A stretch of DNA of 64,000 nucleotides, from assembly GCF_009812055.1 (NCBI RefSeq), contig NZ_WQNH01000015.1, forward strand, positions 22,452-86,451, written 5' to 3'. The notes under the pieces were generated by a model, which worked only from the letters and a program-made list of their open reading frames with translations, did not search any database and was not told where the DNA came from. A program made the position numbers and the translations under genes. Shown piece after piece: positions 28,819 to 37,343 of the stretch (its first letter is position 1; each line of letters begins with the position of its first letter). The stretch is from Chelativorans xinjiangensis. GTDB taxonomy: Bacteria > Pseudomonadota > Alphaproteobacteria > Rhizobiales > Rhizobiaceae.

Positions 28819-29903
28819 CGTCATTCACCGTAGCGGCGGACGATATGGACGCCATTGCACTCGGCGGGGCCTTCCTCGGCACGGGGGGCGGCGGCGATCC
28901 GTACATTGGCAAGCTGATGGCCAAGCAGGTGATCGCGCAGCATGGACCGGTCACGGTCATTCCGGCCGACGATCTGGCCGATGACGCGCTGTGCATCCCC
29001 GTCTGCATGATGGGCGCTCCCACGGTCATGGTCGAAAAGCTGCCCAACGGGCATGAGGCGCGCGAGGCGCTGGCCCAGCTAGAGATCTTTCTCGGCCGCA
29101 AGGCCGACGCACTGATCTGCATCGAAGCCGGCGGGCTGAACTCCACCATTCCGTACGCGGTGGCGGCCGCCACCGGCCTGCCGCTGATCGATGGCGACGG
29201 CATGGGCCGCGCCTTTCCCGAACTGCAGATGGTGACGCTGACCATCCACGGCATTTCAGCCACGCCGATGGTGCTGGCGGACGATAAGGGCAACAGTTCG
29301 GTGATCAACGCCATCTCCAACCGCTGGACGGAGCGGCTCGCCCGCTGCCAGACCGTCGAGATGGGCGGTGCGGCGCTGGTCGCACTCTATCCGATGAGTG
29401 GAGCGGAGGTGAAGCGCGGGATTCTGCACGGCTCCATGTCGCTGATAAAGGAGATCGGCGAGATCATGGCCGCGGAACGCAAGGCGAGCCGCAATCCCGC
29501 GGAGGCCCTGGTGAAGCGGCTGGACGGCAAGCGGCTCTTCACCGGCCGTGTGGTCGACATCGACCGCCGCACCGTCGGCGGTTTCGCGCGCGGCAAGGCG
29601 GTCTTCAAGGGCATGGACGGGAACGAGGGGCGGACCTTCGCGGTCGAGTTCCAGAACGAGTTCCTGATCTGCCGCGACGAGGCGGACGAACTGCTGGCGG
29701 TGACGCCGGACCTGATTTGCGCGCTCGACGCCGACGGAGGCCTGCCCGTGACCACCGAACAGCTTCGCTACGGGCTGGCCGTCACCATGATCGGCCTTGC
29801 CTGCGATCCTCAGTGGGTGACACCCGAGGGGCTTGAACTCGTTGGGCCCCGCTACTTCGGCTACGAGCACGACTACGTGCCGCTGCGCCAGATGTCCCGC
29901 TGA
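28815..29903 (+). CDS. S-Me-THD (DUF917) family protein, copy 2
   Basis: 362 aa, clearly homologous to the gene just upstream: GTGGGGDPYIGK (22-33), DGDGMGRAFPELQM, QNEFLICRDEADE, and PDLICALDADGG. The copies differ in many positions between motifs, so this is an old duplication. ATGA overlap with copy 1. Probably acts on a hydantoin-like ring with HyuA; exact reaction unknown. Confidence 0.9.
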   Translation: MTSFTVAADDMDAIALGGAFLGTGGGGDPYIGKLMAKQVIAQHGPVTVIPADDLADDALCIPVCMMGAPTVMVEKLPNGHEAREALAQLEIFLGRKADALICIEAGGLNSTIPYAVAAATGLPLIDGDGMGRAFPELQMVTLTIHGISATPMVLADDKGNSSVINAISNRWTERLARCQTVEMGGAALVALYPMSGAEVKRGILHGSMSLIKEIGEIMAAERKASRNPAEALVKRLDGKRLFTGRVVDIDRRTVGGFARGKAVFKGMDGNEGRTFAVEFQNEFLICRDEADELLAVTPDLICALDADGGLPVTTEQLRYGLAVTMIGLACDPQWVTPEGLELVGPRYFGYEHDYVPLRQMSR

Positions 29904-29964
29904 GCCAAATGTCCCGCTGAGAAGGACGTGAAACCGTGCTGGAACCAGAGAAGAGGAACCTAAA

Positions 29965-31536
29965 ATGAAAATAATCAAACATGCACTCGCCGCGGCCGCG
30001 CTGGCCGCGACCACCGCGTTGACAGCCCCGGCCATCGCCCAGGACAAGCTTTCGCTCGTGGTCAACGTCGTCCAGATCTTCGGCACCGTCGATCCGGCAA
30101 AGGTGACCGACTATACCGAGTATATGGCCGCGGTGAACCTCTATGACGGCCTCACCACCGTCACCAGCGAGGGCGAGGTTGTGCCGCAGCTTGCCGAAAG
30201 CTGGGAGGTTTCCGACGACAGCCAGACCTATACCTTCAAGCTCAAGGAAGGCGCGACATTCCAGGACGGCAGTCCGGTTGAAGCCAAGGACGTGGTCTAC
30301 ACCATGCAGCGCCTGCTCGCGCTCAACGAGGGCCCTGCCTATCTTTTCTCCGATCTTGTCCAGCCGGACAACATCAAGGCGATCGACGACAGCACGATCG
30401 AGATCAAGATCGATCGCGTCTATGCGCCCTTCATCTCGATCACGCCGCTGATCCTGGTGGTCAACTCCGACGTCGTCTCGGCCAAGGACGGCGAATGGGG
30501 CGAGGACTTCCTCGCTGAGAACAGCGCTGGCGCGGGCCCCTACAACTTGTCCGGCTGGACGCGCGGCGCCGAAATGATCCTGCAGCGGTACGACGGCTAC
30601 CACGCCGGCTGGCCGAACGAGCGCCCGATCGACGAGCTTCGCTTTGTCGTGACGCGCGACGAGGCGACGGTGCGCGCGCTCGCGCAGCGCGGCGAACTCG
30701 GCATGTCGTCGCAGTATCAGAGCAGCGAGACCTACGAGGCGATCGAGAAGCTCGACAACTACAAGCTGATCGAGGCCTCGACGGCGACCGGCTTCTACCT
30801 CAAGGTCAACAACCAGCTCGCGCCGACCGACGACGTCCACATCCGCCGCGCCCTCGCCTATGCGATGGACTACGCGACGATCCGCGAGGTGATCTATCCG
30901 GGCGGCGAGATGAAGGGCGTCCTGTCGCCGCTCTTCGCGGAAGCCCATCTCGACGACCTGCCTTCGCCGGAATTCAGCCTTGAGAAGGCGTCCGAGGAGG
31001 TCGCAAAGTCGAAATATGCAGGCCAACAGCCGATCCGGATCAGCCACGCCTACGTCGCCAATACGCCGTTCGAGGAAGAGATCGGCCTGCTGTTCAAGTC
31101 GACGCTGGAATCGATTGGTTTCGCCGTCGACCTCCAGCCGGAACCTTGGAACCGCATCACCGAGCTTGCCACGTCGATCGAGACGACCCCGCACACCTCC
31201 CAGGTCTTCTACGGCCCGACCTATCCGTCACCCGACTCGGTGTTCTTCGTGCAGTACCACTCGCGTGCCGCCGGCACCTGGTCCTCGATGTCGTGGGTCA
31301 AGGATCCCGAGATCGACTCGCTCATCGACAAGTCGCGCGAGACGGTCGACGAGGCCGAGCGCAACAAGCTCTACAAGGATATCCAGGCACACATGCACGA
31401 GACGATGGCCGAGATCCCGCTGCTGTCGCAGCTCAAGCGCATGGCCGCCCATTCCTGCCTGCAGGGCTATGCGGAAGTGCCTATGCAGAGCTGGGACTAC
31501 GACTTCTCGCGCATGTGGTGGAAGTGCGAGGGGTAG
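29965..31536 (+). CDS. Peptide/opine-type solute-binding protein (SBP family 5)
   Basis: 523 aa. Signal peptide 1-25 ending APAIA, then the family 5 fold: TVTSEGEVVPQLAESWEVSDDSQTYTFKL, the signature VPQLAESWEVSDDSQTYTF-type segment, and KLKEGATFQDGSPVEAKDVVYT. It captures the substrate in the periplasm for the importer encoded at 22536-26121. Its position last in the operon, 61 bases after S-Me-THD copy 2, is unusual since binding-protein genes are often first. GAAGAGGAACC lies before the ATG. Confidence 0.95.
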   Translation: MKIIKHALAAAALAATTALTAPAIAQDKLSLVVNVVQIFGTVDPAKVTDYTEYMAAVNLYDGLTTVTSEGEVVPQLAESWEVSDDSQTYTFKLKEGATFQDGSPVEAKDVVYTMQRLLALNEGPAYLFSDLVQPDNIKAIDDSTIEIKIDRVYAPFISITPLILVVNSDVVSAKDGEWGEDFLAENSAGAGPYNLSGWTRGAEMILQRYDGYHAGWPNERPIDELRFVVTRDEATVRALAQRGELGMSSQYQSSETYEAIEKLDNYKLIEASTATGFYLKVNNQLAPTDDVHIRRALAYAMDYATIREVIYPGGEMKGVLSPLFAEAHLDDLPSPEFSLEKASEEVAKSKYAGQQPIRISHAYVANTPFEEEIGLLFKSTLESIGFAVDLQPEPWNRITELATSIETTPHTSQVFYGPTYPSPDSVFFVQYHSRAAGTWSSMSWVKDPEIDSLIDKSRETVDEAERNKLYKDIQAHMHETMAEIPLLSQLKRMAAHSCLQGYAEVPMQSWDYDFSRMWWKCEG

Positions 31537-31558
31537 CTGGAGAAGATCAGCCGGGAGT

Positions 31559-31585
31559 CGGCGTCGACAGTGATCGTCGGCGCCG
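31559..31585. terminator. Hairpin between convergent SBP and tctA genes
   Basis: CGGCGTCGAC at 31559-31568 pairs with GTCGGCGCCG at 31576-31585 with one mismatch and a 7-nt loop, 23 bases after the SBP stop in the convergent gap. No T-run is present, so a bidirectional or Rho-assisted terminator is inferred. Confidence 0.45.
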
Positions 31586-31631
31586 ACAGGCGTTCCTTCA
31601 GCTACAGCCGCCCAACACTTCCCGGGTCGCT

Positions 31632-33164
31632 CTAAACCGTCGTTTTGCCTTCGATTCCGGCTTGCTTCGGTTTCCTAATGGCCATGAAGTAGATGAACAC
31701 GGCCAGCAGGGCGAGGAAGAACAAGCTATCGGGACTGGTCAGGAAAACTATCGGATTGCCGTCGCTCAGGGACAGCGAGCGGCGCAGATATTGTTCGAGA
31801 TCCGGCCCCAGAATGAAGCCCAGCAGAAGCGAGACGGTCGGATAGTTCTGCTGGCGCAGGAAGAAGGCCAGGATGCCGAAGAGCAGCGCCAGGGCCATCT
31901 GGAAGATCGAGAAGGTCGCAACATAGCTGCCGACCAGCGCGACCACGGCGATGCAGGCGTATAACAGCCCCTTGGGGATCGACACGATCCGTACGAACCA
32001 TGGGCCGAGCAGGAACAGCGTCAGAGGTATGAGCACCAGCGCGCTGACGAAGAGCGAGGCGAACATGGGCGCGATGAGATCCGTCTGCGTTTCCAGCAGG
32101 CGCGGTCCCGGCTGCAGGCCGTTGATGACAAGCACACCCAGGACGATGGCCGTTGTGGGGTCACCAGGAATGCCGAACATGAGCATCGGCACAAAGGCGC
32201 CGCCGCACATGGAATTGTTGGCGGTTTCGGCCGCGGCGATGCCCTCGCGACTGCCGTTGCCATAGGTGTCGGGGCGCCTCGAGCGGCGCTTGGCGTCGGC
32301 ATAGGCTACGAAGGCCGCCATGGAGCCGCCGACGCCCGGCAGGATGCCGATACCGTATCCCAGCAGCGTGCTTTTCAGATAGGTTATAATCCCGATCTCG
32401 CGGATCTGCGCGAAGGAGGGCAGGAAGTCGCGCCGGCGGATGGTTGCCGATGCCGCCTGCGAAAGGGAAATCCGCAGATCGCCGTGGTTCTGGTGCGCCT
32501 GGTAGAGCACTTCGCTGATGGCGAAGGTGCCGATGATGATGGGCATCATATCGATGCCTTCCACAAGCATCTCGGTGCCGAAATTGAAACGCGGGATGGG
32601 CTGCATCACATCGATGCCGATCGTCGCGATCATGACGCCGAGCATGGTGGCGATCAGCCCCTTGGCGATGGCGTCGCGCTGGACGATGACGATGACCACG
32701 AGAGCGAATAGGACCAGCGAGAACTTGCCGGGGGTCTGGATCAGCAGCGACGCCTTGGCCGCAAGCGGCATCAGGGCCATGAGCAGAAGCGCGCCCAAAC
32801 TGCCGCCGATCATCGAGCCGAGGGCGGCATGGCCGAGCGCATTGGCGCCCTCTCCCTTTTTCATCAGCGCGTAACCCTCGATGGCCGTCATCATCGATGA
32901 CGGCGCGCCGGGAATGTTGATCGTCGTCGCGGTGATGCTGCCGGCATACATACCCGACATGAAGATGGCAGCGCACATGACCAGCGCCGGCACCACATCC
33001 ATGCTGTAGGTGATCGGCAGAAGCAGCGCGATCGCCAGGACAGAGGTCAGCCCGGGAACCGCGCCGAAGAAAGTGCCGATGACGAAGCCGAGCACCATGT
33101 AGGCCAGGACGTCCGGGCGGGCGAGCGTGGCGAAGCCCTGCGAGAGTTCGAGAAAGAAATCCAT
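31632..33164 (-). CDS. tctA: Tripartite tricarboxylate transporter permease TctA
   Basis: 510 aa, about eleven or twelve membrane segments, with TctA hallmarks: VIGTFFGAVPGLTSVLAIALLLPITY near the N-terminus, ATTINIPGAPSSMMTAIEGYALMKKG, and the second repeat LPGVGGSMAAFVAYADAKR. It is the large permease of a binding-protein-dependent, ion-driven carboxylate importer. It starts 1 base into the tctB stop and ends the tctCBA operon. Confidence 0.96.
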   Translation of the reverse strand: MDFFLELSQGFATLARPDVLAYMVLGFVIGTFFGAVPGLTSVLAIALLLPITYSMDVVPALVMCAAIFMSGMYAGSITATTINIPGAPSSMMTAIEGYALMKKGEGANALGHAALGSMIGGSLGALLLMALMPLAAKASLLIQTPGKFSLVLFALVVIVIVQRDAIAKGLIATMLGVMIATIGIDVMQPIPRFNFGTEMLVEGIDMMPIIIGTFAISEVLYQAHQNHGDLRISLSQAASATIRRRDFLPSFAQIREIGIITYLKSTLLGYGIGILPGVGGSMAAFVAYADAKRRSRRPDTYGNGSREGIAAAETANNSMCGGAFVPMLMFGIPGDPTTAIVLGVLVINGLQPGPRLLETQTDLIAPMFASLFVSALVLIPLTLFLLGPWFVRIVSIPKGLLYACIAVVALVGSYVATFSIFQMALALLFGILAFFLRQQNYPTVSLLLGFILGPDLEQYLRRSLSLSDGNPIVFLTSPDSLFFLALLAVFIYFMAIRKPKQAGIEGKTTV

Positions 33165-33628
33165 CAGATGATATCCAGAAGGGTCGGCAACCTGATCCCG
33201 AACACGAGCGCGAACAGCCCATAGAAGACGGCCGTCACCGCGATCGCGTAGAGCAGCCTGCGCAGCGGCCGGCCCTGCTGATAGTGGAAGATGTGAAACA
33301 GCGCGTAGACATAGAGGAGTGTCGCAAGGCTGTAGCCGAAAGGTTTGAAGAGGGCGATATAGGCGGCGGTCGCCAATACGACCGCCACAGGTTGCCAGAA
33401 GGCCCCCTTTCCACTCTCCTCATCCGAAGCCAGTTCGCGCCGAATGACATAAACAAGTGCTGCATACATGAGCAAGGCTGCCAGCAGCGGCAGGAAGCGC
33501 GGCCCCACCAGCCCCTCGCTGAATTGCGGCGTGATCCGGAATGTCGCCACAACGTAGATCGTCGTCAGAACAAGTAGGAACAGCGGCAAGAGAAGCCGCT
33601 TCCTCCAGCGCATTTCTCGCATTGCCAT
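33164..33628 (-). CDS. tctB: Tripartite tricarboxylate transporter small subunit TctB
   Basis: 154 aa with four predicted membrane segments (LLLPLFLLVLTTIYVVATF, GPRFLPLLAALLMYAALVYVI and two more), typical TctB length and layout. Encoded between the binding protein tctC and the large permease tctA. Sequence is poorly conserved in this family, so the call rests strongly on position. Confidence 0.9.
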   Translation of the reverse strand: MAMREMRWRKRLLLPLFLLVLTTIYVVATFRITPQFSEGLVGPRFLPLLAALLMYAALVYVIRRELASDEESGKGAFWQPVAVVLATAAYIALFKPFGYSLATLLYVYALFHIFHYQQGRPLRRLLYAIAVTAVFYGLFALVFGIRLPTLLDII

Positions 33629-33653
33629 CGGCGGCCTCCCGACAAGCTCGGGC

Positions 33654-33689
33654 GCGGCCGCCGGCAGGTCTCATCCCGCCGGCGGCCGC
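33654..33689 (-). other. Intercistronic hairpin between tctC and tctB
   Basis: A perfect 12-bp stem, GCGGCCGCCGGC at 33654-33665 with GCCGGCGGCCGC at 33678-33689, 12-nt loop, in the 68-base gap after tctC. No T-run follows. It may protect the tctC message from 3' decay and raise binding-protein levels over permease. Confidence 0.75.
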
Positions 33690-33696
33690 ATCCGGT

Positions 33697-34674
33697 CTAT
33701 TTCTTGATGATGCCCTGCTCGACCAGCATGTCCATCTGGTCGAACAGCGTCTGGCTTGTCTCGTCGGCCCACTGCGTGACCTCGTCAGTGCCGAGCCAGT
33801 CTGGAGTGACACCGACGCTGGCGACCCAGGTCTGGAACTCGTCGCTTTCAAGCGCCTCCTTGTAGGCCTGTTCGATGGCATTGATCGCCTCGTCGGGCGT
33901 GCCGGCCGGCGCCGCCAGCACGATGAAGCTGCCGATGCGCAGATCGAGGCCCGCTTCCTTGGCGGTGGGCACCGTGTTGAAGGTCGGGTTCGTGGTCTCG
34001 GAAAATTCGAGGATGCCGCGCACGTCTCCACTTTCCAGAAGTGGCGCGAAATCGCCGAGGCTGGTCGCCACCACATCGACCTCGTCGTTGAGAATAGCCT
34101 CTTTTTGAGGAGCCGCGCCGCCTGGATAGGCGATGATCTTGAACTTGGTATCGGTCTCGTCCTGGAGCTGCAGGATCGCCAGATGCAGACGCGAGCCGAT
34201 ATTCTGGATCCCCACTTTCACCGAATCGGGGTTTTCCTTCACTGCGGCGAGGAGATCCTCGAAGGTGTCGTAAGGCGTGTCGGAATCGACGATGATCGCG
34301 TCCGGCTCGCTGGTGACACGGGCGATCAGCTTGAGCTTTTCCATATCGTAGCTGGGCAGCAGCCCCTGCCAGGGCACCGTCACCACGCTGTCATAGGTCA
34401 GTGCGCCAATCGTATAGCCGTCCGGGCGCGCGCTCATGACCTGCGATATGCCGGTGGCGCTGATGCCGCCCTCAATGTTCTCCACATACATCGATGTACC
34501 GAGGTTCTTTTCGGCAATCGAGGTGAGTTTGCGCACGATGCCGTCGGTGCCACCGCCCGCGCCCCATGGCACGATGACGCGGATGTCCTTTTCCGGATAG
34601 TCGGCCAACGCCGCCGAGGAAGTGAACGCGCCCATGGCGCCGGCGGCCAGCAGTGTCAGAAATCTCTTGTGCAT
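33697..34674 (-). CDS. tctC: Tripartite tricarboxylate transporter solute-binding protein TctC
   Basis: 325 aa. Signal peptide 1-24 (LLAAGAMGAFTSSAALA), then the Bug/TctC opening YPEKDIRVIVPWGAGGGTDG that holds the ligand carboxylate-binding loops, and later YPGGAAPQKEAILNDEVDVV. It binds a carboxylate in the periplasm and delivers it to TctAB. The start at 34674 has GGGAGAGAG upstream; the longer open frame to 34824 lacks support. First gene of the operon; two palindromes lie 180 bases upstream. Ligand unknown. Confidence 0.94.
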   Translation of the reverse strand: MHKRFLTLLAAGAMGAFTSSAALADYPEKDIRVIVPWGAGGGTDGIVRKLTSIAEKNLGTSMYVENIEGGISATGISQVMSARPDGYTIGALTYDSVVTVPWQGLLPSYDMEKLKLIARVTSEPDAIIVDSDTPYDTFEDLLAAVKENPDSVKVGIQNIGSRLHLAILQLQDETDTKFKIIAYPGGAAPQKEAILNDEVDVVATSLGDFAPLLESGDVRGILEFSETTNPTFNTVPTAKEAGLDLRIGSFIVLAAPAGTPDEAINAIEQAYKEALESDEFQTWVASVGVTPDWLGTDEVTQWADETSQTLFDQMDMLVEQGIIKK

Positions 34675-35174
34675 TTTCTCTCTCCCTGAATTGCAGTTCG
34701 CAGTCATTGCACGCGCCGCAGCCATGCGAACGCGCCCTTCAGGCGGGCGATCCCTCGTGGCGGACCGCTCCCTTCCTCTCGCCGAGAGCCGAACGCTTCG
34801 GCGGCATACGACGGCGCCCGGCAAGCAGGTCGCCTGATCCGATGTGGCGCCAAGTCATATGATGACTTTGGAAAGTCGTCAAGATGACTCGCCGCCAGAT
34901 GTCATTTTCAAGCAGCGGGTCGGCGCGCGGCAGCGCCTGAGCAAGCCGTCGGGATGCAGGTGATCACCTCTCACGCCGCAAAAAGCGTCCTCCTTCCATC
35001 CTCCGCAGTTCGCTTAATCTCCTTGGTCCGCACGTCCCCCGCCGGCAAGCCAGGGAGATCCGTGCGACCATGGGTCGGACAACCCCCGCGCCGGATTTCG
35101 CGTCAGGTTGGCGGGAGCCAAGTGGTACGATAAAACACACATTCATATGATAAGCTGACACTCCGACATGGCTT
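34675..35174. other. Long intergenic region upstream of tctC
   Basis: 500 bases between the tctC start and the stop of the NIPSNAP gene, both minus strand. The tctC promoter and the two palindromes at 34852-34889 are here. A weak 65-codon minus-strand open frame (34964-35161) has no family likeness or RBS and is not called. Confidence 0.5.
34852..34889. promoter_or_regulatory. Tandem palindromic operators upstream of tctCBA
   Basis: AAGTCAT-ATG-ATGACTT (34852-34868) is a perfect 7-bp-arm palindrome. A second, imperfect copy AAGTCGT-CAAG-ATGACT starts 21 bases later (34873-34889), two helical turns on. They lie about 180 bases before the tctC start. The binding regulator is not identifiable in the window. 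Confidence 0.6.
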
Positions 35175-35492
35175 TCATGCTTGGAAAAACGGCACCGGCT
35201 TCAGGATCTGATTCTTTTGGCTGACGAGATAGCCGGCCTCCGCGCTCATCTCGAGATAGCGCTTCCAGGCGGGGTCTGTCTGGAGGGCGGCGCGTCGGGC
35301 CTCGCGGTCGGCAGCATCCTCATAGACCCAGATGTGGACATAGCTGTTGACGTCGCCGGTCTCGACCGCGGCATAGACAACCGGCTTGCCCAGATGCTTC
35401 GACTGGATCGCCCAGCCATTGGCCTCGTATAGCGCCAAGTGCTTTCTGATCGTGCCTGGGCGGCAGATGTAGGTGCGGTGGTCGAGTATCAT
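35175..35492 (-). CDS. NIPSNAP family protein
   Basis: 105 aa, ferredoxin-like alpha/beta barrel of the NIPSNAP type: starts MILDHRTYICRPGTIRKHLALYEANGW and has the conserved HIWVYEDAADREARRAAL and DPAWKRYL. The role of bacterial NIPSNAP proteins is unclear; they often sit in catabolic operons. The ATG overlaps the dctQ stop by 4 bases, making it the last gene of the TRAP operon. Confidence 0.85.
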   Translation of the reverse strand: MILDHRTYICRPGTIRKHLALYEANGWAIQSKHLGKPVVYAAVETGDVNSYVHIWVYEDAADREARRAALQTDPAWKRYLEMSAEAGYLVSQKNQILKPVPFFQA

Positions 35493-36004
35493 GCTTCGGT
35501 CTCTTGTGTTGCTGGATGGGACGACGTGAAGAAGATGCAAGCGTCGCAGCAAAGATGCGCCACGCTGTAGACGAACATTATGAAGCCCGAGAGCGGGATG
35601 GACGCGTAGAGGAAGGCCACGGGGATGTTCAGGATCGGCGTGAGAGCGCGGCTACGCAGCGTCAGATCAAGCCCGGTCCAGACCATCAGCCCGAGAAAGG
35701 CAAGCGACAGGAGGCCGAGCAGCACCCGCAGAGCTTCGCGCCGCACCCCCTCCCCCAGAGCTGTTTCCAGCCAGTCGACGCGAAAATGCTTCTTCTCGCG
35801 CCAGAGTGCAGCGGCGCCGATGAAGACCATCCAGGCGAACAACGCCTCGACAACTTCATTGAACCAGGGCAGCGACCACAGGACGAGCGTCCGCGAGACC
35901 ACATTGACGAAAAGCACGATGAAAAGGGCCGCCAGGCAGAAGCCGGCAACGGCGCGCAGAGCAAGACCCACCGCATGGTCGATCGCTGTCAGGACGCTTC
36001 TCAT
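35489..36004 (-). CDS. TRAP transporter small permease (DctQ)
   Basis: 171 aa with four membrane segments and the DctQ features RTLVLWSLPWFNEVVEALFAWMVFIGAA followed by the basic KKHFRVDWL loop. It pairs with the large permease whose gene ends 1 base before it. The order P-M-Q is less common than P-Q-M. Confidence 0.93.
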   Translation of the reverse strand: MRSVLTAIDHAVGLALRAVAGFCLAALFIVLFVNVVSRTLVLWSLPWFNEVVEALFAWMVFIGAAALWREKKHFRVDWLETALGEGVRREALRVLLGLLSLAFLGLMVWTGLDLTLRSRALTPILNIPVAFLYASIPLSGFIMFVYSVAHLCCDACIFFTSSHPATQETEA

Positions 36005-36005
36005 C

Positions 36006-37292
36006 TCACGGCCCCATCAACAGTGTCGGCAGCCAGATGGAGGCCGCCGGCAGCCAGGCGACGATGACGAGGACCACGACGAGGCCGGCGAAATAGGGCA
36101 GCAGCGCACGGCTTAGCCGCCCGACCGTCAGACCGCTGATGCTGGAGACAGCGAACAACACCATGCCGACCGGCGGTGTCAGCAGGCCGAACATCGAGCA
36201 CATGATCATGACAACACCGAACTGGACCGGGTCGATGCCGTATTGCTGCACGACCGGCAGGAACAGCGGGACGCACAGCACGATGACGGCGATGCCCTCC
36301 AGGAACATGCCGAGCACCAGCAGGATCAGGATGACGATGCCCATGATGACGGCGGGGCTGTCCGACAGGCCGAGCATCGCCGAAATGAGCTGGTTGGGGA
36401 TGCGCTGGTGGATCAGGAGCCAGCCAAAGAAGCCAGCGGCGGCGATAACGAACATTACCCGCACCGTGTGCACAAGCGTGTCCCAGAGCACGGCGGGCAG
36501 GTGTGCCCAGGTGATCTCGCGATAGACGAACATGGAGATCGCCAGCGCGTAGGCGGAGGCGACCACGCCGGCTTCCGTCGGCGTGAAGATGCCGCCGAAA
36601 ATGCCGCCGATGATGATGACCGGCGTGAACAGCGACAGCGCCGAATCGGCGAAGCTGACCGCGATTTCGCGCAGCGAGGCCCGCGGTTCGCGCGGCATGC
36701 GGGTGAGAACGGAGACCAGATAGACCGAGGCCATCAGGGCGACGGCCATGAGCAGCCCGGGAACGACGCCAGCCAGAAAGAGCTTCGTGACGGAGACGCC
36801 GGTGATCGACGAATAGAGCACGAAGGGAATGGACGGCGGGAAGACCGGCCCGATGGTCGACGAGGCAGCGGTGATGGCGGCGGAGAATTCCGGGTCGTAG
36901 CCGCGGTCGGTCATGGCCTTGAACTCCACCTGGCCGAGACCGGCGGCATCGGCCACCGCTGCCCCCGACATGCCGGAAAAGATCAGGCTCGCCAGCACAT
37001 TCACCTGACCGAGACCGCCGCGGATATGGCCGACGCAGGCATTGGCGAAGCGGAAGATGCGGCGGGTGATGCCGCCCGTGTTCATCAGGTTTCCCGCCAG
37101 GATGAAGAAGGGAATGGCAAGCAGCGTGAAGGCGGTGGTAGCTGAAAACATGCGCTGCGGCAGCATCGACAGAACTGCGAAATCGCCGGAGACGATGTAG
37201 AAGCCCGCAGCCACCGCGCCGAGGGCGACCGCAACCGGTACGCCGAGGAAGATGAGCGCAAGCAGACACAGGAGGATGACGAGGGCAAGCAT
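36006..37292 (-). CDS. TRAP transporter large permease (DctM)
   Basis: 428 aa, about twelve membrane segments. DctM hallmarks: FTLLAIPFFILAGNLM, IFSGMSGAAVADAAGLG, the AAITAASSTIGPVFPPSIPF motif, and repeated glycine/proline-rich halves. It carries out sodium- or proton-driven uptake of the organic acid bound by the DctP protein encoded upstream. It is preceded by a strong intercistronic hairpin. Confidence 0.96.
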   Translation of the reverse strand: MLALVILLCLLALIFLGVPVAVALGAVAAGFYIVSGDFAVLSMLPQRMFSATTAFTLLAIPFFILAGNLMNTGGITRRIFRFANACVGHIRGGLGQVNVLASLIFSGMSGAAVADAAGLGQVEFKAMTDRGYDPEFSAAITAASSTIGPVFPPSIPFVLYSSITGVSVTKLFLAGVVPGLLMAVALMASVYLVSVLTRMPREPRASLREIAVSFADSALSLFTPVIIIGGIFGGIFTPTEAGVVASAYALAISMFVYREITWAHLPAVLWDTLVHTVRVMFVIAAAGFFGWLLIHQRIPNQLISAMLGLSDSPAVIMGIVILILLVLGMFLEGIAVIVLCVPLFLPVVQQYGIDPVQFGVVMIMCSMFGLLTPPVGMVLFAVSSISGLTVGRLSRALLPYFAGLVVVLVIVAWLPAASIWLPTLLMGP

Positions 37293-37307
37293 GAAGCGGG
37301 TCCCGTT

Positions 37308-37338
37308 GGCCGGGAGGAAGGGCTCCTTCCTCCCGGCC
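37308..37338 (-). other. Intercistronic hairpin between dctP and dctM
   Basis: A perfect 14-bp stem: GGCCGGGAGGAAGG at 37308-37321 with CCTTCCTCCCGGCC at 37325-37338, 3-nt loop. It fills the 51-base gap between the binding-protein stop and the permease start. No T-run is present. Likely mRNA stabiliser or partial attenuator. Confidence 0.8.
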
Positions 37339-37343
37339 CGTTG

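Noticed and set aside
34964..35161. Minus-strand 65-codon open frame upstream of tctC
   Set aside because: No RBS, no motif, Arg-rich; looks like random open frame.
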